A stretch of 64,000 nt of DNA from Rhodopirellula baltica (GCA_002901265.1 PPHI01000020.1:39672-103671), one strand, 5' to 3'; shown: positions 25,968 to 36,910, numbered from the stretch's first letter. Numbers and translations: made by a program. The notes: generated by a model from the sequence alone, not told the origin.

Positions 25968-27890
25968 TCAGGACGATTTAACGTCTTCGCTTGTCTCGCG
26001 ACCAGGACGTGCCATCAACGTAAACGCGGTGACAATCACGATCGCGACAACAATTGAAAACATCGTTTTCGCTGATTCGGACATCTCCGCTTCGTACGAG
26101 GCGTACCCGACCGCAGCCAACCCGGCCAATCCAACCGCCGTCAACGCCTCACCGGCTATCACACCTGATGAAAACAGAATCCCACGGTGCAACACACTAT
26201 CGTGATCTTTTTCCGGCGTGCGGCGTGTGGTGAAGTATGCGATTAAACCGCCAATCAAAATCGGAGTAGCCAACCCGAATGGCAGATACATCCCCACCGC
26301 AATGGGCATCAGGTGCGCTCGAAATTTAGACTTCCTTTTCAAGATCTCATCGATCACCAAAATCACGACGCCGACGACTGCACCGATTCCAATCAGGTTC
26401 CACGGCAACTGACTTTCCCCGGCGAATCCTTTCGCTAATGACGCGAACAAGCTCGCCTGCGGCGCTGACAAGTTCGGCCCGCCAATCCCGCCTTCGGTGT
26501 TCTCATGCAACAACGTCAACACCGGTGCCATGACAAACGCGGCAACAAACACCCCGCCAATCTGCATCATCTGTTGCCGGAACGGAGCGGCCCCAACTAA
26601 AGAACCGGTTTTCAAATCATTACAGACATCGCCGCTCGTACACGCGACACAGCAAACAATTGCTGCAATACCAAGTGTCGACACCATCGCTTCGGTGCCG
26701 GACGAGCCGTAAAGCCACAACATGCCGCCGGCAACCAATACCGCCGTGATCGTCATTCCCGAAACAGGGCTGTTCGAATTGCCGACCAAGCCCACGATGT
26801 AGCTCGCGACCGCGGTGAAGAAAAATCCCATCGCCAACATCACCACCGTCCCCAATACGGTGACGCCAACGTTACCGGTGAAGCGATAATTCACGATCGC
26901 CAACATCGCGGTGCAGAGCAGTCCGAGGAAAATGATCACGCCCGATGGGATATCACGTTCACCAGCCAAAGGCGTCGCCTTCTGCCGATCAAATCCACCC
27001 CAAAGCTCGACCACCGCGGCTTTCAATCCGGCGCGGACTGCAATCAACGAACTCAATCCGCCAACCACCATCGCACCGACGCCGACATAGCGAACCTCAG
27101 TACTCCAGATTCGCCACGCACCATCGATCGCCGATTCCGATTCACCCAGTTCACCGATCAATGGGATCCCAATCAACCATCCCAACGTCCCGCCAATGAA
27201 TACCAGCACCGCAACGTTTAATCGGACAATAAACCCAACCGCGACCAACATCGGTGACAAGTCGCCGCCGAAGTAAAAGATCCGTCCGCCACTAGCCATC
27301 GCCGTCTGCAGTGTTTCGGTCACCATGCCGAAATAGCCGGCGATGACTTTGAACAGGCCGCCCAGGACACCACCGGCAACCAGTCGCTGCGCCGCCCCAT
27401 GCTGCCCAGCCTCTCCAGCTTCCAGCACTGCCGCGCAAGCAACGCCTTCCGGATAAGGCAACTCGTCATTGTTTGCCACAAAGACGCGACGCATCGGAAT
27501 CATGAAAAGGATACCGAGTAAGCCACCGGTTAACGCGACCATCGAGACGGTCCAAAAATCGAACTCCTGCCAATGCCCGATCAAGATCATCGCAGGCATG
27601 GTGAAGATAATCCCCGCTGCCAATGACTCACCTGCTGATGCACAAGTTTGCACCTGATTGGCTTCCAAGATGCTCGATCGCTTGAAGAACAGCTTGAAAA
27701 TCAACATTGCCATCACCGCAGCTGGGATCGAAGCCGACACAGTCATACCGGCTTTTAAACCGACATAAACGTTGGCAGCGCCCATCACAACGGACAACAC
27801 GAGCCCTAAGAGAATCGCTCGCAGTGTCAGTTCAGCGCGAGTCCCGCTGCCCGCCTCTGCATCGGTGGTCGGTTCAGTCACAGAAGACAT
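25968..27890 (-). CDS. OPT-family oligopeptide transporter
   Basis: About 640 residues from ATG 27890; an upstream TTG at 27920 in the same frame is less likely. Roughly 14-16 transmembrane helices are visible. Family motifs include the N-terminal GAANVYVGLKAGMTVSASIP, the segment IPMRRVFVANNDELPYPEGV with the NDELPYPEG core, and the GDVCNDLKTGSLVGAAPFRQ segment. Members import small peptides or metal-siderophore complexes by proton symport. In this bacterium peptide uptake is the likeliest role. It is monocistronic and divergent from the membrane/LRR-like gene. Confidence 0.94.
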   Translation of the reverse strand: MSSVTEPTTDAEAGSGTRAELTLRAILLGLVLSVVMGAANVYVGLKAGMTVSASIPAAVMAMLIFKLFFKRSSILEANQVQTCASAGESLAAGIIFTMPAMILIGHWQEFDFWTVSMVALTGGLLGILFMIPMRRVFVANNDELPYPEGVACAAVLEAGEAGQHGAAQRLVAGGVLGGLFKVIAGYFGMVTETLQTAMASGGRIFYFGGDLSPMLVAVGFIVRLNVAVLVFIGGTLGWLIGIPLIGELGESESAIDGAWRIWSTEVRYVGVGAMVVGGLSSLIAVRAGLKAAVVELWGGFDRQKATPLAGERDIPSGVIIFLGLLCTAMLAIVNYRFTGNVGVTVLGTVVMLAMGFFFTAVASYIVGLVGNSNSPVSGMTITAVLVAGGMLWLYGSSGTEAMVSTLGIAAIVCCVACTSGDVCNDLKTGSLVGAAPFRQQMMQIGGVFVAAFVMAPVLTLLHENTEGGIGGPNLSAPQASLFASLAKGFAGESQLPWNLIGIGAVVGVVILVIDEILKRKSKFRAHLMPIAVGMYLPFGLATPILIGGLIAYFTTRRTPEKDHDSVLHRGILFSSGVIAGEALTAVGLAGLAAVGYASYEAEMSESAKTMFSIVVAIVIVTAFTLMARPGRETSEDVKSS

Positions 27891-28217
27891 TTGATTCGTC
27901 GCACAAGGGTTAGAAGGCAAAGGTTAGAAGGTTCTTTGGCAATCACCGATTGGACACGCCAATGCTGAACGCGCAAGGCTTACAGACCACGCAAGATCGA
28001 CGGGTGATCACGTGGGGCAATATACCTACTGGGCTTTTTAGGAAGCTTCCCCCAACATGTTCGCGCAGGTAAATGTTCGCCACAAGGGAGCTTGCTTTTC
28101 AATTACCTAAAATTAACGAGCTTTTACCCACCCCACTGACCTTCATAATTCGCTACATTGATCCCGCTAACAAGCGACGCCTCACAAAGACTCATCACAA
28201 CTGAGAGAGCTGAGCCA
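27891..28217. other. Divergent intergenic region
   Basis: About 330 bases between the divergent OPT gene and the membrane protein gene. The stretch is A/T-richer than its surroundings, notably around 28085-28160, and must contain both promoters. A short direct repeat (GGTTAGAAGG, about 27908 and 27922) lies near the OPT start. No RNA gene or open frame with coding character was recognised. Confidence 0.45.
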
Positions 28218-30581
28218 ATGCGAATGAACGCTAAGCAATGCATCGCGATATTCTTCTCGATCTATGTCGGTTTGGTCTCAACTCCCGCGTCACAGTTGCT
28301 CTGTGCTGCCGAGCGGGATCTGATCGCTTCGTTGATCCCAGCGAAGCCTATCGCCACCAAAATCGCGCCTTCGCTGCCGCCAACTGCACCGACGAATTGC
28401 TTCGTGGATCGTTTTCGTAGCGAACACGATCGAGAGTTATTCGCACGCCTAACAGCCCAGCTTTCCCAAGCTGCCGAAAACTATCAAAGCTGGGGCGTCC
28501 GCAAAGAAACAGCGCTATACCCTAAGGTTGCTCGCTCGACTTACGACGACGCTCTCAACACCAAGTGGAACAAGGTTGATGCAGAACAGACGACCTGCGA
28601 AGCGATGCTTCGCTTGGGTGAGAAATACCGCACCGAATTAACGTCGCCCGCTGACCGCCGAATCCGCTGCTGTTTCGACGGAACAATTGCTCGCGTCCGC
28701 AGCACTCACGGTGTGGTAAATGGCCCCGAATCTCGTGTGGCTCGATCATTCGAAAACCGCTTTGATTACGTCTGCCCCCACATCACGCTAACCAGCACTC
28801 ACTACACGCCCTCGATCGATTGGCTTTACTCGCCGGAGTCGGTCCAAAATGTGTTTGCGTTCGGTTATCAGATCAACGGGATTGAAATCCGGTCCGCCGA
28901 AATTGACGGGCACCCCTGCGATCGCGTCAGTTGGTTCGCAACGATGGAACGCGATGGGCAAATTCTCTATTGCGATTTGTACCTTGCCCGCGACCGAAAC
29001 TACATTCCGATTCGAATGGAGTTCGGAACCCCGGCGTTTGTCCCCGCAGTCGAAAATTTGGTCACCAATGTTGATGCCTTCCAACAAGACGAACAGGGAC
29101 GCTGGTTCCCGCACCAAGTCACCTTGGTCAAAAATCATGGCAAAACGTTTCAGGTTGCAAAGTCGACCTATGAACTGACACCACAGTTCGACCAAACGCG
29201 ACTCTATAGCGACAGTTCCGCGATTCTGGACCAACACCACAGTCCGCCACCGGCAACGGTTAAACCTTATGCTTCGCCCGAACTATTAACGACCGTCCAA
29301 CAACGCTACTTTGGCCTGGGTAATCCGATTTTGGGAATCGACGTCGGGCAAAAGCTCGTCGTGTACTGGGTCGCACTCATCTTGACGATTTTGCTCTCAG
29401 TTGCCTGGGTCGTTCATCGCACATCACTCGACAAATCGCTGCGTGACTATTTCATGCACCACCGTTTTCTATTCGGTGTGATCGGTATCTCGATGACGGC
29501 TTTGTTTGGCGTTATCTGCATGCTCCCATCCGGATGGCTGACCTTCGGATTTACCTTGATGGCAATGGGGCTCTTTGGGCTCGCTTGGATCGCGATGCAA
29601 AAAATCCTGTTTCGCGAAACCAAGATCTCGATCCTATCGACGCTTTTCGCCGCCGCCGCGATCGCGATCATGATGTCGGGTTACAGCATGGGCACCAAGC
29701 GAATGAAGATTCGTCAACAGATGATCGATGACATTCGCAACACCGGCGGCCAAGTCGCCATCGGCATGTGGCGTCTCGATGAAGAGGGGCTGTTTTTACC
29801 TGCCCCCATTGTCGACGTCTTGGGTGAAGCTTGGTCCGGACGGGCACATCGCGCCGCGATCGAACAGCAATCGTTTAACCGCAAGAATGTCAAACGTTGG
29901 TGCCTCGACGAAGTCCGTTGGCTGGGCATTGCTTCCGCCACAGGCGAACCGTTTGACGTCGATGTCGAAGCAATCTCTGCGATCAAAAACAAGCAGTTGC
30001 TTTGGACGTTTCATGCCGACCAAGGTTACCTAAACGATGACGCGATCTCGGAACTAACCAAGTTCAGCGGCCTGGTCGATTTGCACTTCGACTGCCAAGG
30101 GCGCCCACTCTCAAAACGGGTTCACGCTCTCCATTCGCTGGAGCGGATTTGGCTGACCAATGCAGTGGTTGATGACGAACTATTACGCACGCTAGCCGAT
30201 GTTCCACAGCTGGAATCACTCTGCCTGATCAACCCAAGCTTTGTCTATGGCCCATGTGAACTTAACCAATGCGGTTTGCAAGCCATCGACATCATGCACG
30301 CCACGGTGGATCACCAAGCGATGCGTCTACTGGGCCAGTTGCCGACCTTTTTATCCTTCACCGATTGCAAATTCAATTTCCAAAACGCGCCCTCGCCCGT
30401 CGAGTTGACAAAGACGCATTCCATGATGGTGCTCTCAAGCCAAATCGACGATCGCTCGCTCGTATCAATGGGGCAGTCGCCAAACCTCGACTGGCTTCAT
30501 GTGGGCAACACCAACATCACCATTGACGGCATTGAACAGTTCAGCCAAATGCACCCCAGAGTCCCGGTTTCCTTGGAATAA
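28218..30581 (+). CDS. Membrane protein with LRR-like C-terminal tail
   Basis: A 787-residue protein starting at ATG 28218 behind a GAGAGAG ribosome binding site. A signal peptide (about 8-32, ending QLLCAAE) comes first. Residues about 35-360 form an extracytoplasmic domain of outer-membrane lipoprotein-carrier-like or unknown type, with aromatic-rich beta strands. About four or five transmembrane helices follow at roughly 385-500 (VVYWVALILTILLSVAWVV and onward). The C-terminal ~180 residues contain short leucine-rich repeat-like units (LERIWLTNAVVDDELLRTLA, then LESLCLINPSF). No family was recognised, and a sensory or scaffold role is only a guess. Confidence 0.7.
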   Translation: MRMNAKQCIAIFFSIYVGLVSTPASQLLCAAERDLIASLIPAKPIATKIAPSLPPTAPTNCFVDRFRSEHDRELFARLTAQLSQAAENYQSWGVRKETALYPKVARSTYDDALNTKWNKVDAEQTTCEAMLRLGEKYRTELTSPADRRIRCCFDGTIARVRSTHGVVNGPESRVARSFENRFDYVCPHITLTSTHYTPSIDWLYSPESVQNVFAFGYQINGIEIRSAEIDGHPCDRVSWFATMERDGQILYCDLYLARDRNYIPIRMEFGTPAFVPAVENLVTNVDAFQQDEQGRWFPHQVTLVKNHGKTFQVAKSTYELTPQFDQTRLYSDSSAILDQHHSPPPATVKPYASPELLTTVQQRYFGLGNPILGIDVGQKLVVYWVALILTILLSVAWVVHRTSLDKSLRDYFMHHRFLFGVIGISMTALFGVICMLPSGWLTFGFTLMAMGLFGLAWIAMQKILFRETKISILSTLFAAAAIAIMMSGYSMGTKRMKIRQQMIDDIRNTGGQVAIGMWRLDEEGLFLPAPIVDVLGEAWSGRAHRAAIEQQSFNRKNVKRWCLDEVRWLGIASATGEPFDVDVEAISAIKNKQLLWTFHADQGYLNDDAISELTKFSGLVDLHFDCQGRPLSKRVHALHSLERIWLTNAVVDDELLRTLADVPQLESLCLINPSFVYGPCELNQCGLQAIDIMHATVDHQAMRLLGQLPTFLSFTDCKFNFQNAPSPVELTKTHSMMVLSSQIDDRSLVSMGQSPNLDWLHVGNTNITIDGIEQFSQMHPRVPVSLE

Positions 30582-30680
30582 TGGAGCAAGCCCATCGCAT
30601 TTGAGCGATAAACCGCGTCAGCCATTGACTTCGGCGGTCGCAAGTTGGAACCAAGTGATTCGAGGATGCGTGACTTGGGA

Positions 30681-30896
30681 TCAATAGTGTGGCGGTTTTT
30701 CATCTGCCAGATCGCCGCGTGGTTCGACCGCGCTCTTCAGACGGTCCAATTCCTGCTCCCACTTCAACACCTGAACCTTCATTCGATTCAAATCACGCGA
30801 CTGCTCCACAACGACTTGATTCAATACGTCGTACTGATGTTGCAAGTGGGCAAGCTGGGATTCCAACTCGATCATACGTTTTTCGTTGTCTGCCAT
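30681..30896 (-). CDS. SlyX-like small coiled-coil protein
   Basis: A 71-residue protein starting at ATG 30896. The frame is open up to 30926, but MADNEKRMIELESQ is the typical start. It is one continuous coiled coil (about 5-55; segment LNQVVVEQSRDLNRMKVQV) with a Pro-rich end (DEKPPHY), matching the SlyX pattern of a short coiled coil ending in PPHY. Its function is unknown in all bacteria. It is divergent from the aminotransferase gene. Confidence 0.85.
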   Translation of the reverse strand: MADNEKRMIELESQLAHLQHQYDVLNQVVVEQSRDLNRMKVQVLKWEQELDRLKSAVEPRGDLADEKPPHY

Positions 30897-31060
30897 AGGG
30901 CACCATTGATCCTCTCTTCGATTCATTCAGAGATCTGCCGCTTCCACCTGTGAACTTGCTGCAGCGACAAGCACGATCGCGTAGAATCGCCCGTCGCTGC
31001 TGCCCCAAGCAATCACGCAGCAGATCTTCCCCATCCCGCCTGTCCATTCATTCGCCCGAT

Positions 31061-32170
31061 ATGCCCGCCGCCCTGAATCCGCGTCAACGTTTACTAATGG
31101 GCCCCGGTCCAAGTACCGTTCCCGCCCGAATTTTGAAAGCGATTTCGTCACCGACTCTCGGACATTTGGACCCGCAATACATCGGGTACATGGATGAAAC
31201 TTGCGAGATGATCCGCCAAGTTTATCGGACCGAGAACGCGTTGTCGTTCCCCGTCTCGGGGACCGGGATGGCCGGCATGGAAACGGTCATGGTCAACCTG
31301 ATCGAACCCGGCGACGAAGCGATCGTGATGGTCAACGGCGTTTTCGGCGGACGCATGAAAGACATCCTGACCCGCTGCGGCGCCGAAGTGCACGCGATCG
31401 AGATTCCCTGGGGCCAGTCGTTTTCAAAACAGCACTTCGCCGATGCGGTCGCCGCCCACCCAAACGCCAAATTGCTAGCCGTCGTTCATGCCGAAACATC
31501 CACCGGCGCGCTACAAGACCTCTCCGGCGTCGGCGAAATCGTTCATCAAGCCGGCATGCTGCTAGTCGTCGATGCCGTCACATCCATCGGCGGGCACGAC
31601 GTCCGCGTCGACGATTGGGGCATCGACGCGATCTATTCCGGCACGCAGAAATGTTTGTCCTGCCCGCCAGGCCTCTCGCCCGTTTCATTTTCGCCGCGTG
31701 CTTTGGAAACCATCGACGCCCGCAAGACGCCAGTCCGCAGTTGGTACCTGGACGTCACGATGCTGAAAAACTACTACACCGGTGGCGGCGGCCGCGCGTA
31801 CCATCACACCGCGCCGATCAATATGGTCTACGCCCTCCGCGAAGCACTTGCCATCGTCCTTGAAGAAGGCCTCGACGAGCGTATCGAACGACATCGCGAC
31901 ATGCACTTGCTGCTTCGCGAAGGCCTCGAATCGCTGGGCCTGAAATACATTCCCGACCATTCGCTGCACACACTGAACTGCGTCGCTGTGCCAGACGGCA
32001 TCGACGAAGCCGCCATCCGTAAACGCTTGCTGACCGATTTCGATATCGAAATCGGCGGCGGCCTGGGCGTTTTCGCCGGCAAGGCGTGGCGAATTGGCTT
32101 GATGGGTGAATCGGCGGCAGAGAAAAATATTCTGACCTTGTTGGCGGCACTCGATAAATGCCTGCGTTAA
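31061..32170 (+). CDS. Alanine/serine--glyoxylate aminotransferase
   Basis: A 369-residue class V PLP-dependent aminotransferase from ATG 31061; the longer frame start at 30950 adds only Arg/Ser-rich non-coding sequence. Family signatures are [15 protein letters not shown] at the N-terminus, [10 protein letters not shown] (phosphate binding), D171 ([10 protein letters not shown]) contacting the pyridine nitrogen, and the Schiff-base lysine K197 in YSGTQKCLS. It transfers the amino group of alanine or serine to glyoxylate, giving glycine. Its stop overlaps the start of the GlcD-GlcE gene (ATG 32158 lies before the stop at 32168-32170), so translation is coupled. Glyoxylate from glycolate oxidation is therefore the obvious substrate. 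Confidence 0.94.
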   Translation: MPAALNPRQRLLMGPGPSTVPARILKAISSPTLGHLDPQYIGYMDETCEMIRQVYRTENALSFPVSGTGMAGMETVMVNLIEPGDEAIVMVNGVFGGRMKDILTRCGAEVHAIEIPWGQSFSKQHFADAVAAHPNAKLLAVVHAETSTGALQDLSGVGEIVHQAGMLLVVDAVTSIGGHDVRVDDWGIDAIYSGTQKCLSCPPGLSPVSFSPRALETIDARKTPVRSWYLDVTMLKNYYTGGGGRAYHHTAPINMVYALREALAIVLEEGLDERIERHRDMHLLLREGLESLGLKYIPDHSLHTLNCVAVPDGIDEAAIRKRLLTDFDIEIGGGLGVFAGKAWRIGLMGESAAEKNILTLLAALDKCLR

Positions 32171-34719
32171 CCTCGCCGCTGCACACGCTTGCGGCCATCT
32201 TGCCTCCCGGTCGCGTCAGCGAAGCCCCGTCGTACTGTGCGGCGTTTGAATCCGACGGACTGACCGCGTTTCGTAAACGCCCGATGGGCGTTGTGATCCC
32301 CGAAACACAAGACGAAGTCATTCGTACGGTTCGCTGGTGCGCCGAACACAATCTGCCCTTTGTCGCACGCGGCAGTGGGACCAGTCTGTCCGGCGGCTCG
32401 ATGCCCGTTTCCGACGGCATTGTCATCTCGCTAAACAAACTGCGGGCGATCAAGAAACTGGATCCCAACAACCGCATCGCCGTCGTCGAGCCCGGCGTGA
32501 TCAACCTGCACGTCTCTCAGGCCGCCGCGCCGCATGGACTGTACTATGCCCCCGATCCGTCCAGTCAAAAAATCTGCACCATCGGCGGCAACATCGCATT
32601 CAACTCCGGCGGCGCACATTGCCTGAAATACGGCATGACCAGTAACCATGTCATCGGCATGAAAGTCATCACCGCAACAGGCGAGATCGCCGAGTTTGGT
32701 GGCGATTCGGTCGAGTCACTCGGTGCGGACATGACGGGACTGTTCGTCGGCAGCGAAGGCTTGTTCGGGATCGCCTTGGAAATCACCTTGCGGTTGATCC
32801 CACAGCCCGAATGTTTTCACACGGTTTTGATTGGCTATCACGCACTTCGTGACGCCGGCGATGCCGTGTCCGCGGTGATCGATTCGGGCTTACTTCCCGG
32901 TGCGATGGAGATCATGGAATCACTGGCCATCGAAGCGGCCGAAGCGGCAACTGCTTGCGGTTACCCCAAGGGTGCCGAAGCCGCACTGATCGTCGAACTC
33001 GAAGGCCCACGTGAGCGGATTGAACTGGAAAAACAGCAACTGCATGATGTGATCGCCGGCACGAACGCTTTCGAAACCGTCGTCGCCGCCGACGATGCAC
33101 AACGCGGCGCGATCTGGGCCGGACGCAAAAGCGCGTTCTCTGCCGTCGGCAAACTCAGCCCGGACTTTCTCGTCCAAGACGGCGTCGTCCCACGAAAGCG
33201 ACTTGGCGAAGCCTTGGTCAAGATCCAGCAATTCGCCCTCGAGTCCGGGCTCCGCTGTGCGAACGTTTTCCACGCCGGTGACGGCAACCTACACCCGCTG
33301 ATCTTGTTTGACGATTCCATCCCCGGGCAACTCGAACAAGCCGAAGCACTCGCTGGCCGCATCCTGACCCTGTGCGTCGAGATGGGTGGATCGATCACCG
33401 GCGAACATGGCGTTGGCATCGAAAAACGCGAGTACCTCGCCCAGATGTACGACCCCGCATCAATGAACGTCATGCACCGCGTTCGCGCGGCCTTCGATCC
33501 AAAACACATTGCCAACCCCGGCAAGATGTTTCCCAGTGGCGATGCCGCGGCACCAGAACCGACCTGCACACCAAACCAAGCATCATCTGACTCGCTCAGC
33601 TCATCCCCCATCGAAGTCGACTCGCCGGAACAGCTTCGCCAAGCGATCGGTGACTTCAAAAAGGTCCTCTGCGTCGGACGACAAACCAAGCCGCCATTGT
33701 CACGAGTCGATGACGCGGTATTGATTTCGACACAAGCGATGAGCGGTATTACCGAGTACGAACCGTCGGAGTTCACGTTTTCAGCTTTTGCGGGTACGCC
33801 GCTTGCCGAAATTCGCGACCAACTCGAAACCCGGCGACAATACCTGCCCTTTGACCCGTTGCTCGTTGATTCGGGTGCGACGCTGGGCGGTACCGTCGCG
33901 GCAGGACTGAGTGGCCCCGGCCGACATCGCTATGGTGGCCTTCGTGATTTCATCTTGGGGGCAACCTTCGTCGATGGTGACGCGACTTTGATCAAGTCCG
34001 GTGGCCGAGTCGTCAAGAACGCCGCCGGTTTTGATTTGCCCAAACTGTTTGTCGGTAGCTGCGGACGCTTGGCCGCGCTCACCGAATTGACGTTCAAGGT
34101 GTTTCCCAAACCGGTTGAACTGCATTCATTTTCGTTGGCCTGCACCGATCACGAAGCCGCAATGAAAGCCGTCGCTGACCTTGCCCGCGGCCGCTGGGAA
34201 TTGGACGCGATCGACTACGACGCCAACGCAAAGTTGATCTGGATTCGCATCGGTGCGACCGCAGCGATCGCGAAACAAATCGTCGACGACATCCAGCGAA
34301 CGTTGTCAACCTCGCCGCCGTTCTCCGCCGCCGACGACTCTTTACAAGAATCGCCTTGGCAACGTCTGCAACAGCTGGATCTTCTGCCAGCGGTCGAGGA
34401 CAGTGTGACATGCAAGATTCCTTCTTCGTTGCAGTCAGCTGGCAAGTTAGCCCAATGGTGTGAGTCCCAGGAGTATCGCGGCGACGCAAGACTTCATGTC
34501 AGTGCCGCGGGTGCGGTTTGTTGGCTGGCAATTCGCGGGACGTTGCTGCCTGCGTTGGAACAACAACTCTCACAACTACAGCGTGCCGGATTGGTTATCT
34601 GCGATCCGCAACACGTCACAACCAAACCAGTCATCGGTCCGACGTTAACACAGCCGATTGACCTCGCCGTTCAACATGCGATTGATCGAGTCGATCGTTT
34701 TCCCGGATTGGTGTTCTGA
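32158..34719 (+). CDS. glcD/glcE: Glycolate oxidase fused GlcD-GlcE FAD protein
   Basis: An 853-residue protein formed from two FAD-binding oxidase subunits that are usually separate. Residues about 1-455 correspond to GlcD, with the FAD-binding-4 fold ([40 protein letters not shown]) and the C-terminal catalytic domain with HAGDGNLHP and [14 protein letters not shown]. After a short linker (about 460-490), residues 490-853 correspond to GlcE, a second FAD-binding-4 domain ([40 protein letters not shown]). The protein overlaps the aminotransferase gene by 13 bases and is followed after 3 bases by glcF. It oxidises glycolate to glyoxylate with electrons passing to GlcF and the quinone pool. 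Confidence 0.94.
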   Translation: MPALTSPLHTLAAILPPGRVSEAPSYCAAFESDGLTAFRKRPMGVVIPETQDEVIRTVRWCAEHNLPFVARGSGTSLSGGSMPVSDGIVISLNKLRAIKKLDPNNRIAVVEPGVINLHVSQAAAPHGLYYAPDPSSQKICTIGGNIAFNSGGAHCLKYGMTSNHVIGMKVITATGEIAEFGGDSVESLGADMTGLFVGSEGLFGIALEITLRLIPQPECFHTVLIGYHALRDAGDAVSAVIDSGLLPGAMEIMESLAIEAAEAATACGYPKGAEAALIVELEGPRERIELEKQQLHDVIAGTNAFETVVAADDAQRGAIWAGRKSAFSAVGKLSPDFLVQDGVVPRKRLGEALVKIQQFALESGLRCANVFHAGDGNLHPLILFDDSIPGQLEQAEALAGRILTLCVEMGGSITGEHGVGIEKREYLAQMYDPASMNVMHRVRAAFDPKHIANPGKMFPSGDAAAPEPTCTPNQASSDSLSSSPIEVDSPEQLRQAIGDFKKVLCVGRQTKPPLSRVDDAVLISTQAMSGITEYEPSEFTFSAFAGTPLAEIRDQLETRRQYLPFDPLLVDSGATLGGTVAAGLSGPGRHRYGGLRDFILGATFVDGDATLIKSGGRVVKNAAGFDLPKLFVGSCGRLAALTELTFKVFPKPVELHSFSLACTDHEAAMKAVADLARGRWELDAIDYDANAKLIWIRIGATAAIAKQIVDDIQRTLSTSPPFSAADDSLQESPWQRLQQLDLLPAVEDSVTCKIPSSLQSAGKLAQWCESQEYRGDARLHVSAAGAVCWLAIRGTLLPALEQQLSQLQRAGLVICDPQHVTTKPVIGPTLTQPIDLAVQHAIDRVDRFPGLVF

Positions 34720-34722
34720 GAG

Positions 34723-35988
34723 ATGCGACACGAGATTAATCGCGAACAGTATGGTGCACTCGGTCCGGTGATGGCCGATGCGGTCAGCCAATGCGTCCAT
34801 TGTGGGTTTTGCCTTTCCGCATGCCCAACCTATCAAGAACTTGGACGCGAGCCCGACTCGCCCCGCGGCCGGATCATCTTGATGAAGGAAGTGCTCGAAG
34901 GCACCATCCCGCTAGACTCCGCAGCACCGCACCTCGATGCCTGCTTGGGTTGCCTCGGATGCGTTCCTGCATGCCCCTCGGAAGTTCCCTACGGCGACTT
35001 GATCAGCCCGTTTCGTGCACTGCATCAATCGAAGCAACCACGGTCGCTTGGCAATCGCATCAAACGAACCCTGGCACAACTCACGCTTCCGTTTCCGAAT
35101 CGCTTTCGCTTGGCAGCCAAAACCGGCAAGCTTGCCAAGCCGATTGTTGGACTGTTGCCCGAAGCCTTACGGGTGATGCTGGATTTATTGCCAGATGAAT
35201 TACCCGCCGCCCAGCGACTCGATGCCGTCTATCCCGCAACGACGAAGCAGCGTGGACGGGTCGCATTGTTGGCCGGCTGTGCACAACAAGTTCTCGCCCC
35301 TGACATCAACCTCGCCACCATCGAAGTTCTCAACCGCAACGGCATCGAAGTCGTCGTGCCGCAACGACAAGGCTGCTGTGGCGCGTTGTCATGGCACGTT
35401 GGGAATTTGAAAGCCGCCCAAAAGATGGCAATCGAAAACATCAAAGCGTTCGCCGGAAACTTTGACGCGATCGTGACCAACGCGGCCGGATGTGGAAGCG
35501 GCATTCATGAATACCCGCTGATCTTGAAAGGCACCGAGCACGAAGAAGCAGCCTCGCGATTCGCCAAACAAACGATGGACGTATCAGTCTACTTGGCGTC
35601 GCTCGGGGAACTGGCACCAATCCCCGAACCGACACAGCCGATCACTGTCGCGTATCACGACGCCTGTCACCTTGCCAACGCACAAGGCGTCCGTGCACAA
35701 CCCCGACACCTGCTGAAGTCCGTTCCGGGAATCACGCTGGTCGAAGTACGCGACGGCCATCTCTGCTGTGGTTCTGCCGGTACCTACAACATCGATCAAC
35801 CAGAAATCGCTGCGTCGCTTGGCCAACAAAAGGCTGACCGTGTCATCGAATCCGGTGCGAGCTTGGTCGCAATGGGTAACATCGGATGCATGACACAGAT
35901 CGAAAACCACTTGCAACAAAAGGGCAGCCACGTGCGTGTTCGGCACACGGTGCAAATCCTTCGCGATGCCTATCAAGGCAAACTTTAG
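34723..35988 (+). CDS. glcF: Glycolate oxidase iron-sulfur subunit
   Basis: A 421-residue subunit with two [4Fe-4S] ferredoxin motifs: C24/C27/C30/C34 (CVHCGFCLSACP) and C74/C77/C80/C84 (CLGCLGCVPACP). Two cysteine-rich CCG domains follow (QGCCGALSWH and LCCGSAGTYN), as in other GlcF and heterodisulfide-reductase-like proteins. It passes electrons from the GlcD-GlcE flavins to the membrane quinone pool. It lies three bases downstream of the fused subunit and closes the operon. Length and motifs match the family with no sign of decay. Confidence 0.95.
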   Translation: MRHEINREQYGALGPVMADAVSQCVHCGFCLSACPTYQELGREPDSPRGRIILMKEVLEGTIPLDSAAPHLDACLGCLGCVPACPSEVPYGDLISPFRALHQSKQPRSLGNRIKRTLAQLTLPFPNRFRLAAKTGKLAKPIVGLLPEALRVMLDLLPDELPAAQRLDAVYPATTKQRGRVALLAGCAQQVLAPDINLATIEVLNRNGIEVVVPQRQGCCGALSWHVGNLKAAQKMAIENIKAFAGNFDAIVTNAAGCGSGIHEYPLILKGTEHEEAASRFAKQTMDVSVYLASLGELAPIPEPTQPITVAYHDACHLANAQGVRAQPRHLLKSVPGITLVEVRDGHLCCGSAGTYNIDQPEIAASLGQQKADRVIESGASLVAMGNIGCMTQIENHLQQKGSHVRVRHTVQILRDAYQGKL

Positions 35989-36484
35989 CAACCTGTTGCA
36001 CGCCTTCGTTCATCGCCACTCTCCAATTGCCACCATGAACTCGTTCGCAATCAAACGTTCCGATTCATGTTTCTAGACTTGCCCTCTGACGCACGACGAT
36101 TTTTCGCACGCTAAAACGAAGCGAAAAGAAGCTTCAGGGTCGCCGTCGGCTGTTTATCAAAAACGTACGTCGGCTGATCCAACTTTGCTCCGGAGTCTGG
36201 ATGATTGGCTCCGCAGTAGCGTGCATTCTGATTGGCGTAAAACTCGTTTCCGATCTGATCAGCTTCGGCAAATACATTCTGGCTGGCTTTGCAGACGTTG
36301 CGGCGGACGATCCTTTCCCGGTCACCGGGCAAACAATTTACACCAATTCGTCGCTTTCCCAGATACCACGCTGCCCCCCCATCAGTTCTAATGCCCGCCG
36401 GGTAGCGTTTCCTGTTGACCGCTTCCCTGTAATCGCGTGATGCACCCCTGGTCGATGAAGGAATTAATGCCTTCATCTTTTGCG
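35989..36484. other. Intergenic stretch with possible gene remnant
   Basis: About 500 bases with no defensible complete gene. On the minus strand a frame ending at 36111 reads protein-like over its last 45 codons or so (NEFYANQNARYCGANHPDSG and on), but it has no credible start and overlaps the hypothetical gene downstream. A short hydrophobic plus-strand frame (36201-36440) is equally weak. Either could be a decayed gene. No repeat or RNA was recognised. Confidence 0.3.
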
Positions 36485-36895
36485 ATGAACGATAGAGAGT
36501 ATCCCCCGGTTCTCGATGAAGACTTGGTCGGTTTCTTTGAAACAGAGACGTTTGCCGGCGGCGGGCTTGTCTGGGATGCCGTGCTCGAATATCGAGTCTG
36601 GGTTCACAGTGATGACGCCGACGATTGCGTGAACGTGTTTCGTTGCTACCGCGATGCGAGAGCGTTTTCGGAAGCGACACTCGGAGCCGAATCGCCTGTC
36701 GCATTGATCTTGCAACGTCAATACATCGACGAAGTGGAAGAAGGCCAATACGTGCACGTGCAAGAATCGCGGATGACCGAATGGCCCGTCGAATTCCTCG
36801 CCCGCCCGGCGAGGACCGAGCAAACGATTCCCGAATTTCTATCCCCTGACGCACCCGAAAACCGCCTCGACATCCTGCGAGGAAACGTCGACTAG
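36485..36895 (+). CDS. Hypothetical acidic protein
   Basis: A 136-residue protein starting at ATG 36485; two earlier in-frame starts at 36437 and 36440 are possible but add unusual sequence. It is strongly acidic and looks globular (VLEYRVWVHSDDADDCVN; ALILQRQYIDEVEEGQYVHV). No transmembrane segment, signal or known domain was recognised. Codon usage looks like its neighbours. It stands alone between the glycolate operon and the repeat-bracketed cassette. Confidence 0.6.
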   Translation: MNDREYPPVLDEDLVGFFETETFAGGGLVWDAVLEYRVWVHSDDADDCVNVFRCYRDARAFSEATLGAESPVALILQRQYIDEVEEGQYVHVQESRMTEWPVEFLARPARTEQTIPEFLSPDAPENRLDILRGNVD

Positions 36896-36910
36896 CGCCA
36901 GCGACTAAAC

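Noticed and set aside
36111..36854. Long minus-strand open frame overlapping the hypothetical gene
   Set aside because: It has no credible start or domain. Only its last 45 codons look protein-like, so it is mentioned as a possible remnant and not called as a gene.
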